In this document: in pieces, positions 35,870 to 44,846 of the stretch | How positions within the stretch are numbered: position 1 is the stretch's first letter | Layout of the letters: each line of letters opens with the position of its first letter | DNA from: AWTP1-13 sp963832445 | GTDB lineage: Bacteria; Pseudomonadota; Alphaproteobacteria; Rhizobiales; Hyphomicrobiaceae | NCBI GenBank assembly: GCA_963832445.1 | Contig: CAWHUM010000017.1 | Span: 92,055-156,054, forward strand | Reading direction: 5' to 3' | Length of the DNA stretch: 64,000 nucleotides | The notes under the pieces: generated by a model | Seen by the model: only the letters and a program-made list of their open reading frames with translations | The model's database searches: none | What the model was told of the DNA's origin: nothing | Translations under genes and position numbers: made by a program

Positions 35870-36016
35870 GGGCCGCCCGGGTCGGCCCGCGAACCTAACG
35901 ACGCGAACCGTCCGCTGGCCGCCGGCCAGATCGTGAGACCCGATGGGCCGCGGCTACTATTGTGCTGTTTTCGCATTGTGTGCTAAATCCGGAGGCAAGA
36001 GAATCCGGGTGAGTGC

Positions 36017-38389
36017 ATGGGTGCGTGGCCGTTTCCCAGAAGGGCGCAGGCGCTGCAGGATCGGTCCGCGGCTGCCGACAGCGCCGAGGCCGAGCGGGCA
36101 ACCCGCCCCCCTCCCTCGCCCTATTCGGACCAGTACGAGACCATCGTCGCGCAAGGCCACGAGCGACCGACGCCGTCGTTCGGCGCGCCGGCGCTGATCT
36201 GGCACGTCGCCGTCTGGCCGCGGCGCCAGACCGATGCGGGTGAAGACTGCGATCCCAACGATACGGCGGGCGCAGCCGACAGCGAGGCGGCAAAGCGGAC
36301 GTTCCAGACACGCAGGCGGCTGTGGATCGACGGGATCAACCAGTTTCTTGCAGCCTTGCAGAAGAAGTCGTCTGCGCGGCCCAACCAGCCGCCAGGCCCC
36401 ATCAAAAGCTTCAAGCCGATCACTCCGCATGAGCTCGAGCGGCGCGCCGGCGAGGCGCGCGGCGGCTATGTCACACCGCTGCTAGTGTTAGAGCGCGACA
36501 CGCTTTCGTTCACGCTCTGGTGGCCCGATACGGCCGATGCCGATCCCGTCCGCAGCGCCATGCGGGTGCGTGTGCACGCCGAGCTGAACGCGGACTACGC
36601 GTGCATCAGCTTCTACATGGACATCGGCCAATCGTGGAACGAGCCACACAGCGCAAGCCGGATGTTCGGTGTCCGCCGGTCGAGACTTCTGACAGCCGCG
36701 CAAGATGTCCGCGCTATCTGCGAGCACCAGTTCGTCCCCGCCGCCGCTGGGCAGCCCGCGCCCGTGGATCTGCCAGCCGTTCCAGAGCTGCTGCACGGCG
36801 CGGACGGAAGGAGTGCGCAGGACCTGGACGACACGCTGCGCGGGGCCAGAAATCTGCTCTACGTGGATGCATGGGAGGACTTCTGTGCGGAATTTGACTG
36901 CGGGCTTGGCAAGATTACAGGGACCCGCGGCGAGGTGTTCGCCAATTTCCGTGGCGTGGTTCTAGCTACCGCTGGAATGCCTGCCGGCGGGCCCGTGCAC
37001 GTGCCGCGAAGCGACGAGATGGCCTCGCTCGGAACCGTGCCCTTTCCATACTTCAGCGCCAGCGATCGCTTCAGCGCCGATGGTGCGGAAGCCAACGCGG
37101 TGGTGAAGGCCTTCTGGCCGCTGGTGCGCCGCATCACGCCGCGCGCGGACTATCGCGAGTTCATCGCCTGCGGTGTCCTCAACTGGCGCGCCATCTACAT
37201 CACCGCGCTGGGATCGAGCAGCCAGTACGTCAAGGGCGAGGAGCGGGTTGCCAGCGACATCGGCACCGGGGAGGCCCTGATCCGCGTCGCCCCGGCGCTG
37301 CTGCCGAAGGAGGAGCGAGGCCGGGCTGCTCCCGGTGAGCCCGGCCGGTTCGACAGCCTGGTGCAGCCGCGCCGGAGCAAGCGAGGCGGCAACAATCATC
37401 CCGTGCGCTACCTGCTGCTCACCAAGCACGCCCCGCATCCACGCCAGATCGGACGCATCGCCGAGCGCATCAACACGATGGGCACCATGCGGCTGTTCGC
37501 GCTCAAGGACTGGGCCGCGGTGCGCAACGCCGATCCCTATATCCGCATCCTCGGCCAGGACCTGGACCAGATCACGGAAAGCTGGAGCAGCGACAAGAAC
37601 CTGATCAACACGCTCAAGACGCCCACGGATATTCGCACTGCGCGTGCCGACATCGAGAAGGCGCAAAAGCGCTCCACGCGCGGGCTCTCAGGCGGCTGGA
37701 CCGTGCCTGAGCTCAATCGCCTGGCAGAGATCCTGCCCCGCTACGTGCCGGCAAGTCCGGCCAATCTCGCCTACAAAGGGGTGCAGTGGCTGCGGTTCCA
37801 CTTGACGTTCCGCAGAAGGGACTACTTCGCCTTCGTCAAGCAGCTGGACGAGGACCTGGTCGGCGACGTGCGCCATTCGGCGCTCTACCACATCTCCAAC
37901 AACGTCGAGACCAGACTGCTGCAGATTTCCTCGCGCCTCGACGAGCTGGGGAAGCTCACGGTTGGCGGCCTGCACTTCAGGCTCAACCGCTCCGCCTACT
38001 ACGTGCGCGAGTTCGAGATCCTGTTGGAGACCCTGCAGGTGAGAAACATCCCGACCTGGACCTCCTACGAGCAGTTCGTGCGCCGGGGGCTCGCACCGGC
38101 GTTCGACTACATGTCGTCGGTTGGCCAACGGCTCAGGGCCGTCCGAAAGCGCCTGGTGTCGGTAACGGAGATGATCGAGACGAGCGCGCTTGTCGGCCAA
38201 TCGGCGGCCACCCGGCACAACACCGCTGTCCTGCGCCAGACGACCACGCTGGCGATCGTACTCCTCACCCTTTACCTGACCCGCACATTCATCGGCAATG
38301 TGCTCGGCCTGCTGTTCAAGCCGCTTTATCGCATTGCGCCGGACTCGCTGCGCGAAACTATCGACAAGGTCCTCGTCCTCTTTCAGTGA
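36017..38389 (+). CDS. Large membrane-anchored protein of unknown function
   Basis: 790 residues. The N-terminal 450 residues are soluble and mixed; the first 50 are low-complexity. A middle helical region follows, and a C-terminal domain (about 600-740) has LDEDLVGDVRHSALYHISNN, a run of amphipathic helices and one transmembrane helix near 745-765 (TLAIVLLTLYLTRTFIGNVLGLL). The helix-rich C-terminus before a single membrane pass recalls CorA-like or DUF3422-like layouts, but the similarity is weak. The next gene begins 19 bases on and encodes a membrane protein, so they may form one system. Confidence 0.8.
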   Translation: MGAWPFPRRAQALQDRSAAADSAEAERATRPPPSPYSDQYETIVAQGHERPTPSFGAPALIWHVAVWPRRQTDAGEDCDPNDTAGAADSEAAKRTFQTRRRLWIDGINQFLAALQKKSSARPNQPPGPIKSFKPITPHELERRAGEARGGYVTPLLVLERDTLSFTLWWPDTADADPVRSAMRVRVHAELNADYACISFYMDIGQSWNEPHSASRMFGVRRSRLLTAAQDVRAICEHQFVPAAAGQPAPVDLPAVPELLHGADGRSAQDLDDTLRGARNLLYVDAWEDFCAEFDCGLGKITGTRGEVFANFRGVVLATAGMPAGGPVHVPRSDEMASLGTVPFPYFSASDRFSADGAEANAVVKAFWPLVRRITPRADYREFIACGVLNWRAIYITALGSSSQYVKGEERVASDIGTGEALIRVAPALLPKEERGRAAPGEPGRFDSLVQPRRSKRGGNNHPVRYLLLTKHAPHPRQIGRIAERINTMGTMRLFALKDWAAVRNADPYIRILGQDLDQITESWSSDKNLINTLKTPTDIRTARADIEKAQKRSTRGLSGGWTVPELNRLAEILPRYVPASPANLAYKGVQWLRFHLTFRRRDYFAFVKQLDEDLVGDVRHSALYHISNNVETRLLQISSRLDELGKLTVGGLHFRLNRSAYYVREFEILLETLQVRNIPTWTSYEQFVRRGLAPAFDYMSSVGQRLRAVRKRLVSVTEMIETSALVGQSAATRHNTAVLRQTTTLAIVLLTLYLTRTFIGNVLGLLFKPLYRIAPDSLRETIDKVLVLFQ

Positions 38390-38408
38390 AGCTGGAGCCA
38401 CAAGCCCC

Positions 38409-39251
38409 ATGAACGCCTCCGATGCTTCCCACGACGTCTTGGAGAAAGACGCTGCCGCTTTGGGGCAGCCCGCCCCGGCCCCGGCCCGGCCCAAAGGCCG
38501 CTGGCTGCGGTCCAACCGGCGCCAGGCCCAGGGCGAGGTGCGCGTCTACCAGCACTCCAACCTGCTCTACTGGTGGGCGGTGTGGGCCTACGGCTTCATG
38601 TGCGCTGGGCTCACCCGCTGGCAGGGCATCGGCATCAAGGAGCTTGCCGCCGCCGATGCGGACGGGCGCGAGAAGGTGATCTTGTTCTTTCCTTCCGCCT
38701 GGCTCGGCATCTCGTTCATCGCCCTTGTGCTGTTCGTCGTTGTCTTCACCAACGTCAGGGCGCGCGGCGTCTATTCGTTCGTTCTCCTGGCTGTGGCGGT
38801 AGGGCTCGGCTGGGGTGTGACCTACATTCCCGGCATCGGCACGGCGATGAGTTGGGCGTCGCTGCTGCGCATCCACCTCAATCTCGCGTTCTACCTGACG
38901 TTCTCGACGCTGCTCATGCTGCTGTGGCTGTTGGTTACCGTCATTGTCGACCACTTCACCTGGTGGCGGTTCTCGCCCGGGCAGGTGATCGAGGAGCACC
39001 GCGTCGGCCAGGCCACAGGCCACGCCTACAACACGGAAGGCATGGTCGTGCGGCGTTTGCCCGACGATTTCTTCCGCCACCGCATCCTGGGGCTTGGCTT
39101 CATCGGGCTCGGGACCGGCGACTTCATTGTGAAGCCTCCCTACGAGGATGCCTTCGAGATCCACAATGTGTGGAGGGCGAACGTCAAGCAGCGCATCATG
39201 GAGCGGATGGTGGCCACGCGAATCATGGAAGCGGCCCAGCCGCGCCCGTGA
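38409..39251 (+). CDS. Membrane protein of unknown function, partner of the 36017 product
   Basis: 280 residues with an N-terminal Pro/Ala-rich cytoplasmic segment, then four hydrophobic segments (about 54-73, 99-118, 126-143 and 158-182) and a cytoplasmic C-terminal domain (about 190-270: GMVVRRLPDDFFRHRILGLG...DFIVKPPYEDAFEIHNVWRAN) that resembles a PH-like domain. The start at 38409 lies 19 bases after the previous stop. The tight coupling suggests the two act together. Confidence 0.85.
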   Translation: MNASDASHDVLEKDAAALGQPAPAPARPKGRWLRSNRRQAQGEVRVYQHSNLLYWWAVWAYGFMCAGLTRWQGIGIKELAAADADGREKVILFFPSAWLGISFIALVLFVVVFTNVRARGVYSFVLLAVAVGLGWGVTYIPGIGTAMSWASLLRIHLNLAFYLTFSTLLMLLWLLVTVIVDHFTWWRFSPGQVIEEHRVGQATGHAYNTEGMVVRRLPDDFFRHRILGLGFIGLGTGDFIVKPPYEDAFEIHNVWRANVKQRIMERMVATRIMEAAQPRP

Positions 39252-39381
39252 TCGGGAGCAGAGAACCTTCCTTCGACCGGCGCGAAATTGATCTGTCGGG
39301 TGAGGCTCGGCGGTCCTAGGCCGGCCGCGCCGGCGCGGTCCATAATAGCCCGACACAATTGGCAAATTGGAGAGGAAGATC

Positions 39382-39633
39382 ATGAAACGCGCGTCCTTTT
39401 TCATGGTGCTCCTGCTGGGAGCTGCGGCCCTGGCGCTGACCCTCGACGCACCCATGGCCCAGCAGGCCAAGAAAGCCGCCGTCAAGGCCGGCAAGGGCGA
39501 AAAGGTCTGCCGCGTCAAGATGCAGCCGAGCGGCGAGCTCAGAACCTGGGTGTGCCCGAAGGAGGTGCCCTGCTGCGTCTGGCACGAGATCAACTACGTC
39601 AAGTGCGGCACCACCTTCAGCGGCTGCCTATAG
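39382..39633 (+). CDS. Small secreted cysteine-rich protein
   Basis: An 83-residue protein with a signal peptide (MKRASFFMVLLLGAAALAL, cleavage near APMAQQ). The mature 55 residues begin Lys-rich, then hold six Cys: VCRV, VCPK, PCCVW, KCGTT, SGCL. This pattern would allow three disulfides. GAGAGGAAG precedes the ATG. No family was recognised. A strong GC-rich hairpin follows at 39662. Confidence 0.75.
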   Translation: MKRASFFMVLLLGAAALALTLDAPMAQQAKKAAVKAGKGEKVCRVKMQPSGELRTWVCPKEVPCCVWHEINYVKCGTTFSGCL

Positions 39634-39661
39634 CGGCCCGCAGGCCGAACCGCACAAAACA

Positions 39662-39692
39662 ACTTCGCCCCGACCATGGGCCGGGGCGAAGT
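39662..39692. terminator. Bidirectional terminator-like hairpin
   Basis: ACTTCGCCCCG and CGGGGCGAAGT form a perfect 11-bp stem with a 9-base loop, lying between the convergent 39382 and 39720 genes. No T-run is present. Same core (CGCCCCG/CGGGGCG) as the hairpin at 56128. Confidence 0.65.
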
Positions 39693-39719
39693 CGCTGACG
39701 CTGCGATGCCGATGCGTCG

Positions 39720-40385
39720 TCAGAACTTGTAGTTGAGCCCGAAGCGGATGGTCTGCGTGGTGGGCTCGAGATTGGCGGACCCCGGTGCCACGGTGCCTGG
39801 CGGGGCGGTCACGCTGTCGAAGTCATAGTGGAGATACTCAACCCGCGCCGACAGGTTGGGGGTGAGCGCGCGCTCGATGCCGCCGCCGGCGACCCAGCCG
39901 AAGTGGGTATCCGAGAAATTGCCGAGCGAGGAGTATTCGATGTCGGCCCAGGCGGCGCCGGCCGTTGCATAGAACAGCGTGCGGTTGTCGAAGGCGGTGA
40001 GACCGAGGCGCCCGCGCACCGACGCCAAATAGTTGACGGTGTGGCCGCAGCAGGCGTTGCCGCCGTCGATAAAGCTGCTCGACATGTCGGCCTCGACGCC
40101 GTAGACGATCCTGCCCATCTGGATGTTGTAGCCGATCTGTCCGCCGGCGATGGCGCCGTCGGCGCTGTGGCTGCCGTCGAAGCCCGTCTCCTGCCAGTTG
40201 ATGTCCGAAAAGCCGTATCCCAGGTGCGCGCCCACGTACAAACCGGTCCATGAGAAGGGCACCTCGTAGGCCACGGGATCGCTGTTGGCGCGGCGCGGCC
40301 CGGGGCCCAGGTCTGCCGCCCATGCCGCCGGTGCCAGCACAAGGCTTGCCGCCGCTCCCAGAACGAGCGCGCGAAGTCCTTCCAT
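39720..40385 (-). CDS. Outer-membrane beta-barrel protein, Omp25/31 family
   Basis: 221 residues with a signal peptide (ALVLGAAASLVLAPAAWAAD) and an eight-stranded-barrel pattern: SWTGLYVGAHLGYGFS, IAGGQIGYNIQ, GVEADMSSSFI, RGRLGLT, FYATAGAAWAD, GWVAGGGIERAL, ARVEYLHYDF and the C-terminal aromatic IRFGLNYKF. These repeated strands and the ending Phe are typical of Hyphomicrobiales Omp25/31. It probably stabilises the envelope. The start at 40385 (MEGLRAL) is chosen for the signal peptide. Confidence 0.92.
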   Translation of the reverse strand: MEGLRALVLGAAASLVLAPAAWAADLGPGPRRANSDPVAYEVPFSWTGLYVGAHLGYGFSDINWQETGFDGSHSADGAIAGGQIGYNIQMGRIVYGVEADMSSSFIDGGNACCGHTVNYLASVRGRLGLTAFDNRTLFYATAGAAWADIEYSSLGNFSDTHFGWVAGGGIERALTPNLSARVEYLHYDFDSVTAPPGTVAPGSANLEPTTQTIRFGLNYKF

Positions 40386-40811
40386 GGGGTCTTCCTCTTT
40401 TCTTGGTCCCTGCTTGCGATGCGGCTGCCCCGACGCGCTTGCCCTGCCCTTACCAACCACACGCGGGTGGCGCTTTCTCTGGCAGGACGACACGATGAGC
40501 AGCGAGGAAACGGCGCACCCGTCGACCGAATTCCGCGAAAAGCTACGGGCGATCCATGCCCTTGGTTGTCGCGATAGGGATGGGGGAGTTGGCCCTCACC
40601 GTGGCTGCGCCGCGGCGAACCTGGCGACGCGGTGGCAATTGAAGGGCAAGCGCCTGTTTCAGCTCAAGAATTGATCGATTGCAATATCGGGCAAGAAACG
40701 TGATGAGGGGTGAGCCAGGCGCGCTTGCGGCTCGGTCTCGAAAGCCCGCTTTGGCTTGGAACGGAAAGGGGAATCCGGCAAGGTGCGCCAGCACGACCTC
40801 CCGGAGCGGCC
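40386..40811. other. Gap without a convincing gene
   Basis: 426 bases between the divergent barrel gene and the PhzF-type gene. A 59-codon ORF at 40495-40674 has no ribosome site or similarity and is not called. No repeat or RNA gene was recognised; promoters of both flanking genes are expected here. Confidence 0.45.
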
Positions 40812-41723
40812 ATGCGCCTCGACTATCACGTGCTCGATGTCTTCACCGACAAGCGCTTCGGCGGCAATCCGCTGGCCGTGGTGCTCGATGCCGATGCGCT
40901 GGACGGCGGGCGCATGCAGGTGATCGCCCGCGAGTTCAATCTGTCGGAGACGGTGTTCGTCCTCACCCCACAGAACAAGGCGCACACCGCCCGCGTGCGC
41001 ATCTTCACGCCGACCGCCGAACTGCCCTTCGCCGGCCATCCAACCGTCGGTACGGCGGCGCTGCTGGCGCAGATCAAGTCCTCGGCGCCGCCGGGACCAG
41101 GAGATGCCCTGGTCGTGCTGGAGGAAGGCATCGGCACCGTCAGGGTCGGCGTGCGATTGCGGGCGGGTGCGGCGCCCTTCGCGGAGTTCGATGCGCCCAA
41201 GCTGCCGGAGGAAGGCGGGACGTTGCCCTCCGCGGAGCACCTGGCGGTTGTGCTCTCGCTCATTCCCGGCGAGATCGGGTTCGAGAACCACAAGCCCACG
41301 CGGTTCTCGGCCGGCCACAGCGTGGCGTTCGTGCCGGTCGCTTCACTGGAAGCGATCGCCAAGGCGCGCGTCGCTTCGCACCATTGGGAGACGGTGCTGA
41401 AGGGCAAGGGGCTGCTCGGGACATTCCTCTACTGCCGGCAGACCGAGCACACGGCCTCGTCGTTCCACGCTCGCTTCTTCGGCCCCGATTTCGGCGTGCC
41501 GGAGGACCCGGCGACCGGCTCGGCGGCGGTCGGGTTTGGTGGCGTCATCCATCGCTTCGACGGCCTGCCCGACGGACTGCACAAGCGCGTCATCGAGCAG
41601 GGCTTCGAGATGGGGCGGCCGAGCCTCATCTCGCTGTCGCTGGAGGTGGAGCGCGGCAAGCTCCACACGGTGCGTATCGGCGGGCACGCGGTGCGTGTGG
41701 CAGAGGGTAAGATCGAGGTGTGA
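40812..41723 (+). CDS. PhzF family isomerase/epimerase-like protein
   Basis: 303 residues of the two-domain diaminopimelate-epimerase-like PhzF fold: MRLDYHVLDVFTDKRFGGNPLAVV with the first-domain signature, REFNLSETVFVL (active-site Glu), PFAGHPTVGTA, and DPATGSAAVGFGGV in domain two. Characterised PhzF isomerises DHHA in phenazine synthesis, but most homologues lie in non-phenazine genomes and have unknown substrates. No phenazine genes are present. The start at 40812 is preceded by GGAGCGG. Confidence 0.92.
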   Translation: MRLDYHVLDVFTDKRFGGNPLAVVLDADALDGGRMQVIAREFNLSETVFVLTPQNKAHTARVRIFTPTAELPFAGHPTVGTAALLAQIKSSAPPGPGDALVVLEEGIGTVRVGVRLRAGAAPFAEFDAPKLPEEGGTLPSAEHLAVVLSLIPGEIGFENHKPTRFSAGHSVAFVPVASLEAIAKARVASHHWETVLKGKGLLGTFLYCRQTEHTASSFHARFFGPDFGVPEDPATGSAAVGFGGVIHRFDGLPDGLHKRVIEQGFEMGRPSLISLSLEVERGKLHTVRIGGHAVRVAEGKIEV

Positions 41724-41837
41724 TCTGGAGTATGTGCGCAATTGCGGGCTGGCTGCCAAAAACCGACGTGAGCGCGTGCAAGAAAGTGCGCCAACAGAAG
41801 TGCTCCGTAGCAGCGCACAACCACAGTCGTGATCATG

Positions 41838-44540
41838 TCAGTTCGGTGCAGGCTGCGCCGAGCCCAATGCTCGTGGCTCGTCGCGTAGCGGATCGGCAGT
41901 GGTGACCCATTCACCCGGAATTTCCAGCCGGCATCGCAGCCCGTCGCTGGCAAAGGCGACATCAACCGAACCGCCGAGCTCGAACGGAATGAGCTCGTGA
42001 ACAATGCTTGTCCCATAGCCAGAAAGACCCGGTGTTGAAACGGTGGGACCACCGCTTTCCTGCCATTGAATGACTACCCGACCATGCGGTCCATTGTGCA
42101 ACCAGCACCAACGGACGGCCAATCGACCGCCCAGCTTGGAAAATGCCCCGTATTTCGCGGCGTTGGTTGCCAACTCATGAAGCACCATTGCTACCGGCTC
42201 AGCGGCTGCGGCTCTCAAAGTTACATTGGGGCCGATGATGGTCGCATTGCCTGCCGCATAGGGGGCAATTTCGCGTCGGACGATCTCCGCCAACGATACG
42301 TCCTGCCAGCGACAGTGGCTCAGCAGCTCATGCGTTCGCGCCAACGATTTTATTCGGCCATCGAGTCCGGCCACGAAGTCGGTCATCGAGCTTCTAGATT
42401 TCGGAGTCTGTGTAATGATGGCACTGACTGTCGCGAGAACGTTCTTAACACGATGATCGAGCTCAGCATTCAGTGTGCGCTGATGTTCCTCTGCGCGTTT
42501 GCGCTCCGTGACATCGATGTCGACACCCACGGCCCGTCGCCGCCGACCGCCACTGTCGTATGAGACGAACACGCGCGCCTCGATCCAGCAAATCTCACCC
42601 GACCGAATGATGCGGTATTCACCACTATATTCCTGCCACCGCTCGCGGTACGCCCGGCTCCGCTGCGCTTCCCATCGTCCGACGTCCTCAGGGTGCACAC
42701 CGGCTGCCCATTCGCTGCGCGCAATCTCGGTGGTTCCGTCCGGGAGACCGTGAATGGCGGCGTAGCCCGCAGAGATTTGCATGCGCTCTGCGTCGATATC
42801 GTAGGAAAAGCTGCCGACGAGGGCGGCCTTTGCAGCCAAAGCGAGTTGCAGCGTGGGTTCGGCCAGAGCTACTTCAGCCCTCTTGCGCTCGCTGATATCG
42901 CGCGCAATCTCGGAGACGCCGACGACCGTGCCTGTGTCGTCGCGCACTGGCGAAATTGTGAGCGAGATGTCAACCAAGGTTCCGTCCTTGCGACGATGGA
43001 CCGTTTCGTAGTGGTCGATGCGGTCGCCCAGCCGGACGCGCTCCAGAATACTCGCCTGTTCGTCTTTGACGTCGCGTGGAACCAAGATTGCGATCGGCTT
43101 GCCGATGGCTTCGTCCGCCGAATAGCCAAATAGACGTTCTGCGCCTTGGTTCCAGCTCACGATAACGCCGTCGAGATCCTTGCTTACGATCGCGTCATCG
43201 GAAAACTCGACGATGGACGCGAGGCGCTCGGCGACCAGCTCGGCCCGCTTGCGCTCGGTGACATCTCGCGTCAGGCCCTTGATGCGCAAGATCCTCCCTG
43301 CGGTGTCGAATTCAGCCCTCGCGCGCTCCTCCAGCCAAACCTGCCGCCCGTCGACACAGCAAAAGCGAAAACTCAGACCATAGGACGGGTTACGGGGACC
43401 AAGGCCGCGTATGCATCTCTTGAAGCGTTCGCGATCCTCCGGATGCACGCCCGTGAAGAATTCATTTGGCAGCGAACGTCCATCTTGCTCAGCGCCAAGG
43501 ATGAGACCGGCATTGCTGCTGCGCTGCGACCGGCCGGTGATGGCATTCCATTCGAACGCAATCACCTCGCCAGCCGACAATCCATCAGCCAGCCGAGCAT
43601 TGCTATCCTTGAGCGCTGCCTCCTTATGCCGCCTCTCGGCGAAGAGAGCGGCGAGCACGAGCGTACAAACCGAGATTGCCAGCAGTGTCGCCCGCCCGGC
43701 ATATGCGCGGTCATGCAAACTCGGCGGCTCACCGAGATCACCGATCCCGAAGGTCGTTGTCCAGACCACGGCAAAGCCGAGAATGAGCGCAGCGGCTGCA
43801 GCAAATACCGGGCGGCAGTAGGCAGCCAGCAGCGCGGGCAGGAGCATGCCGAGCGGAAGCGCTGTGTACCAGTAATGCGCGGGCGAGCCGAAAGCGATGG
43901 CGGTCACCAGGAGGAGCGCCGCGAGGTTCAGCGTACCTGTCCCCAATTCCCATTTCTCTGGAAGCTCGTGCCGCAGACTGCTCAGACCGATAAGCAGCGG
44001 CGCCACCATGATGATACCCAGTGCATCAGAAGCGAACCAGTTCAGCCAGGTGGACAGAACTGGCGCGGCCGAGCTGTAGAAGAGGATGAAGCCTACCGTC
44101 GCCACGCTTCCCGCGATCGCCGGCCCGATCCCTGCTGCCGCAAAAAAGCCGATCACGCTGGACAGGCTTTCCAACCTGAAGTCATCGCCGAAGCGGCGTT
44201 TGATCAACCAGGCGACAAGCAAAGGCTCCCCCATATTGCAAGCGGCGAAGACGATGGCAGCGGCGATGCTTCGATCGCCCAAGAGGCTTGCCAGAGTGCT
44301 TGCAGTCGCCACTCCTGCCATTACCGGCAGCCGCACCTGAGGCCCGAGAGCAATGAGGGTGCCCGAGGCGATGCCGGCGGCCGGCCAGAACACGGCCACG
44401 CCGTCTGGCTTAGTCAGCAGAACCAGACTTAGCTGAGCGGCGAAAAAGTAGGCTGTACCCACCGCGACTGCGAGCCCAATAGGGCCAAACCAAGAAAACC
44501 ATCTGCTAACGTGCCAATACGCCGCGCGCCCGAACTGCAT
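41838..44540 (-). CDS. Sensor histidine kinase: MASE1, three PAS, HWE-type kinase
   Basis: A 900-residue sensor. Residues about 10-300 are a MASE1-type membrane sensor (at least eight helices; YFFAAQLSLVLL and FWPAAGIASGTL). Three PAS domains follow; the second contains RLFGYSADEAIGKPIAILVPRD and the third TISPVRDDTGTVVGVSEIARDIS-like loops. The kinase is of the HWE group: LDHRVKNVLATVSAI with the phospho-His, VLHELATNAAKYG and a late ATP-site Gly region. HWE kinases are common in Alphaproteobacteria and often signal light or general stress. The ATG at 44540 follows GAGGG; an upstream TTG is less likely. No response regulator is adjacent. Confidence 0.92.
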   Translation of the reverse strand: MQFGRAAYWHVSRWFSWFGPIGLAVAVGTAYFFAAQLSLVLLTKPDGVAVFWPAAGIASGTLIALGPQVRLPVMAGVATASTLASLLGDRSIAAAIVFAACNMGEPLLVAWLIKRRFGDDFRLESLSSVIGFFAAAGIGPAIAGSVATVGFILFYSSAAPVLSTWLNWFASDALGIIMVAPLLIGLSSLRHELPEKWELGTGTLNLAALLLVTAIAFGSPAHYWYTALPLGMLLPALLAAYCRPVFAAAAALILGFAVVWTTTFGIGDLGEPPSLHDRAYAGRATLLAISVCTLVLAALFAERRHKEAALKDSNARLADGLSAGEVIAFEWNAITGRSQRSSNAGLILGAEQDGRSLPNEFFTGVHPEDRERFKRCIRGLGPRNPSYGLSFRFCCVDGRQVWLEERARAEFDTAGRILRIKGLTRDVTERKRAELVAERLASIVEFSDDAIVSKDLDGVIVSWNQGAERLFGYSADEAIGKPIAILVPRDVKDEQASILERVRLGDRIDHYETVHRRKDGTLVDISLTISPVRDDTGTVVGVSEIARDISERKRAEVALAEPTLQLALAAKAALVGSFSYDIDAERMQISAGYAAIHGLPDGTTEIARSEWAAGVHPEDVGRWEAQRSRAYRERWQEYSGEYRIIRSGEICWIEARVFVSYDSGGRRRRAVGVDIDVTERKRAEEHQRTLNAELDHRVKNVLATVSAIITQTPKSRSSMTDFVAGLDGRIKSLARTHELLSHCRWQDVSLAEIVRREIAPYAAGNATIIGPNVTLRAAAAEPVAMVLHELATNAAKYGAFSKLGGRLAVRWCWLHNGPHGRVVIQWQESGGPTVSTPGLSGYGTSIVHELIPFELGGSVDVAFASDGLRCRLEIPGEWVTTADPLRDEPRALGSAQPAPN

Positions 44541-44603
44541 CCGTTCCCTCAGCCCACACACACCCGGCAAGCGGCCCAAACCGGCAACGGGCAACTGAAC
44601 CAA

Positions 44604-44846
44604 GTCTTGTTGGAGTCCCCGAACATCCTTTCGCGTTCAAACCGTGCGCGGGCATCGGTACTTTCACTGATATTGCGCCGGGGAAAGTCTGTAGCCGGAA
44701 GAGAAGTGCGAGTTGTGTAGCTACTTGCTCTGGGACCGCAAAGGTCTGCACCCACAATGTCCGCTAGGGTCAATTGCACGCCTAGGGCGCGAGCCGTGGG
44801 CACGTCAGCTCCTGCACCAACTCGGAAGAAGTGCCGCCATGTAATG
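44604..44846. other. Gap with no gene seen
   Basis: 243 bases between the kinase and the MBL-fold gene, both on the minus strand. Some short ORFs overlap here, but none looks real. It should hold the kinase promoter. Confidence 0.4.

Noticed and set aside
40495..40674. 59-codon ORF between the barrel gene and the PhzF gene
   Set aside because: No ribosome site, no recognisable domain, composition like intergenic DNA.
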